DNA of 64,000 bases from an uncultured Methanomassiliicoccus sp. (GTDB lineage: Archaea > Thermoplasmatota > Thermoplasmata > Methanomassiliicoccales > Methanomassiliicoccaceae): contig CAJKRY010000001.1 in NCBI GenBank assembly GCA_905202485.1, positions 124,001-188,000 on the forward strand, in the 5' to 3' direction. This document shows positions 63,394 through 64,000 of the stretch, piece by piece; position 1 is the stretch's first letter; each line of letters starts with the position of its first letter. A program made the position numbers and the translations under genes. Below the pieces are notes generated by a model that was given only the letters and a program-made list of their open reading frames with translations, made no database searches and was not told the DNA's origin.

Positions 63394-64000
63394 TCGGGTT
63401 TTTAACCCGCGATGCGTTATGCTCGCCTGATGACATATCTTTGATCTTGAACCTCATCGCTTGTTACACTTAAGTGCTCTCTGCGCCTGCACAAGTCCTT
63501 CAGTTCGCATTGCTGACGAGTAGGAACAAATGACATCGATAACCCAATCTCTTTTCTCTTCCAGAGACGTAAATACTTTCCTAACTTGTCTGAGTCTAAC
63601 AGGTCTGTCTTACGGTCTGTGTCTGTTATCACCTTGAATGACTGAGCATGAATCATATGCGTCTCGATTCCTAAGTCATCAAAGAATCTGTAAGGCAAGT
63701 AAGCATAAGTTGATGATTCCATTATCACGCAGTACTCCGTACTGCCGAGATACTGGCGTATCTTCTCCAGACCTTCCGGAGAAGCTTCAACGCTCATAAT
63801 TTTAACATTCTTGCCTTTGTCGCTGATAACACTTGCGACAACGATATCCTTATGTGCATCCAGTCCTATGTATTTCATGCAGTATGCCTCCTTTTTTGTT
63901 TCACTTAGGAAAGCGCATACCGCGCTTTTATCATGTCAGCGTTTTAACATAGGAAATGAGAATTTTCTTACTTTTATCATCCACCGATCAGGAAATCAAG
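63394..64000 (-). mobile_element. IS110-family element, 5' half
   Basis: Contains the N-terminal transposase half (63417-63878) and its upstream flank to the window end. In IS110 elements the non-coding end encodes a bridge RNA; 63879-64000 may hold its start, but the end lies outside. A CGGGTT-AAA-AACCCG hairpin follows the truncated gene at 63394-63408. Confidence 0.65.
63417..63878 (-). pseudogene. IS110-family transposase, truncated after the RuvC-like domain
   Basis: 153 residues starting MKYIGLDAHKDIVVASV, with the DEDD-type residues expected (D6 in GLDAH, E in MESSTYAY, D in DRKTDLLDSDKL). AAGGAGG precedes the ATG. The protein ends at RRREHLSVTSDEVQD plus nine residues; the C-terminal Tnp_20 domain with the catalytic serine is absent, so it should be inactive. 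Confidence 0.82.

Overview
The window looks like chromosome of a host-associated methanogenic archaeon, most probably of the order Methanomassiliicoccales. Supporting signs are a methanogenesis marker 4 (MtxX) gene, an archaeal class I lysyl-tRNA synthetase, FEN-1, RNase P subunit Rpp21, ribosomal protein L10e, Dph2, mevalonate kinase, a geranylgeranyl reductase, a tetraether-synthase-like radical SAM enzyme, TATA boxes close to start codons, and a BspA-like leucine-rich-repeat surface protein of the kind common in gut archaea. The sequence is moderately AT-rich. The genus is an inference; the archaeal assignment is secure.

Layout. 1-3.0 kb: end of a large surface protein, a YgjP-type metallopeptidase and a membrane-anchored protein. 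3.0-8.0 kb: oxidative-stress block with two haem catalases, an SPL-type radical SAM protein and a flavodoxin-ferredoxin. 8.1-15.5 kb: accessory block of modular TPR proteins with immunity-type domains (SUFU, DUF2185/Imm33, DUF4241) around a MATE exporter. 15.5-22.1 kb: Crp/Fnr regulator divergent from a 4Fe-4S protein and hybrid-cluster protein, then an operon of PNPOx-ferredoxin, zinc macrodomain and SirTM sirtuin, then a DUF362 ferredoxin. 22.2-48.5 kb: mostly housekeeping (ileS, fen, tRNA-Asp, ppsA, lysS, mvk, serS, rnp4, rpl10e, dph2) with transporters. Within it, a membrane-lipid cluster at 37.5-42.2 kb combines mevalonate kinase, geranylgeranyl reductase, a 57-residue ferredoxin, a Tes-like enzyme and a TrmB-type regulator. 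49.0-51.0 kb is an unusual 2-kb stretch without convincing genes. 51.0-53.6 kb: mtxX followed by the preQ0 genes queD-queC-queE. 53.8-57.3 kb: a decaying secreted-protein operon and a wrecked IS110 transposase. 57.4-61.9 kb: leuA-leuC-leuD-leuB. 61.9-64 kb: a broken small secreted, bacteriocin-like gene, a four-helix membrane protein (possible immunity) and a truncated IS110 element.

How it fits together. Redox defence (catalases, Hcp, flavodoxin-ferredoxins, SirTM-macrodomain) and host or competitor interaction (BspA protein, immunity-type proteins, secreted proteins) suit a strict anaerobe in a crowded gut. The Fd-reductase-Tes cluster gives a nearly complete late route from unsaturated archaeol precursors to saturated tetraether lipid. 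The strongest leads are a catalase that appears to start at AUA, the SirTM-macrodomain operon without its usual GcvH-L and LplA partners, the lipid cluster with an inverted repeat abutting its regulator's start codon, the TPR-immunity block, and a row of recently broken secreted-protein genes between two oppositely oriented halves of IS110 transposases.
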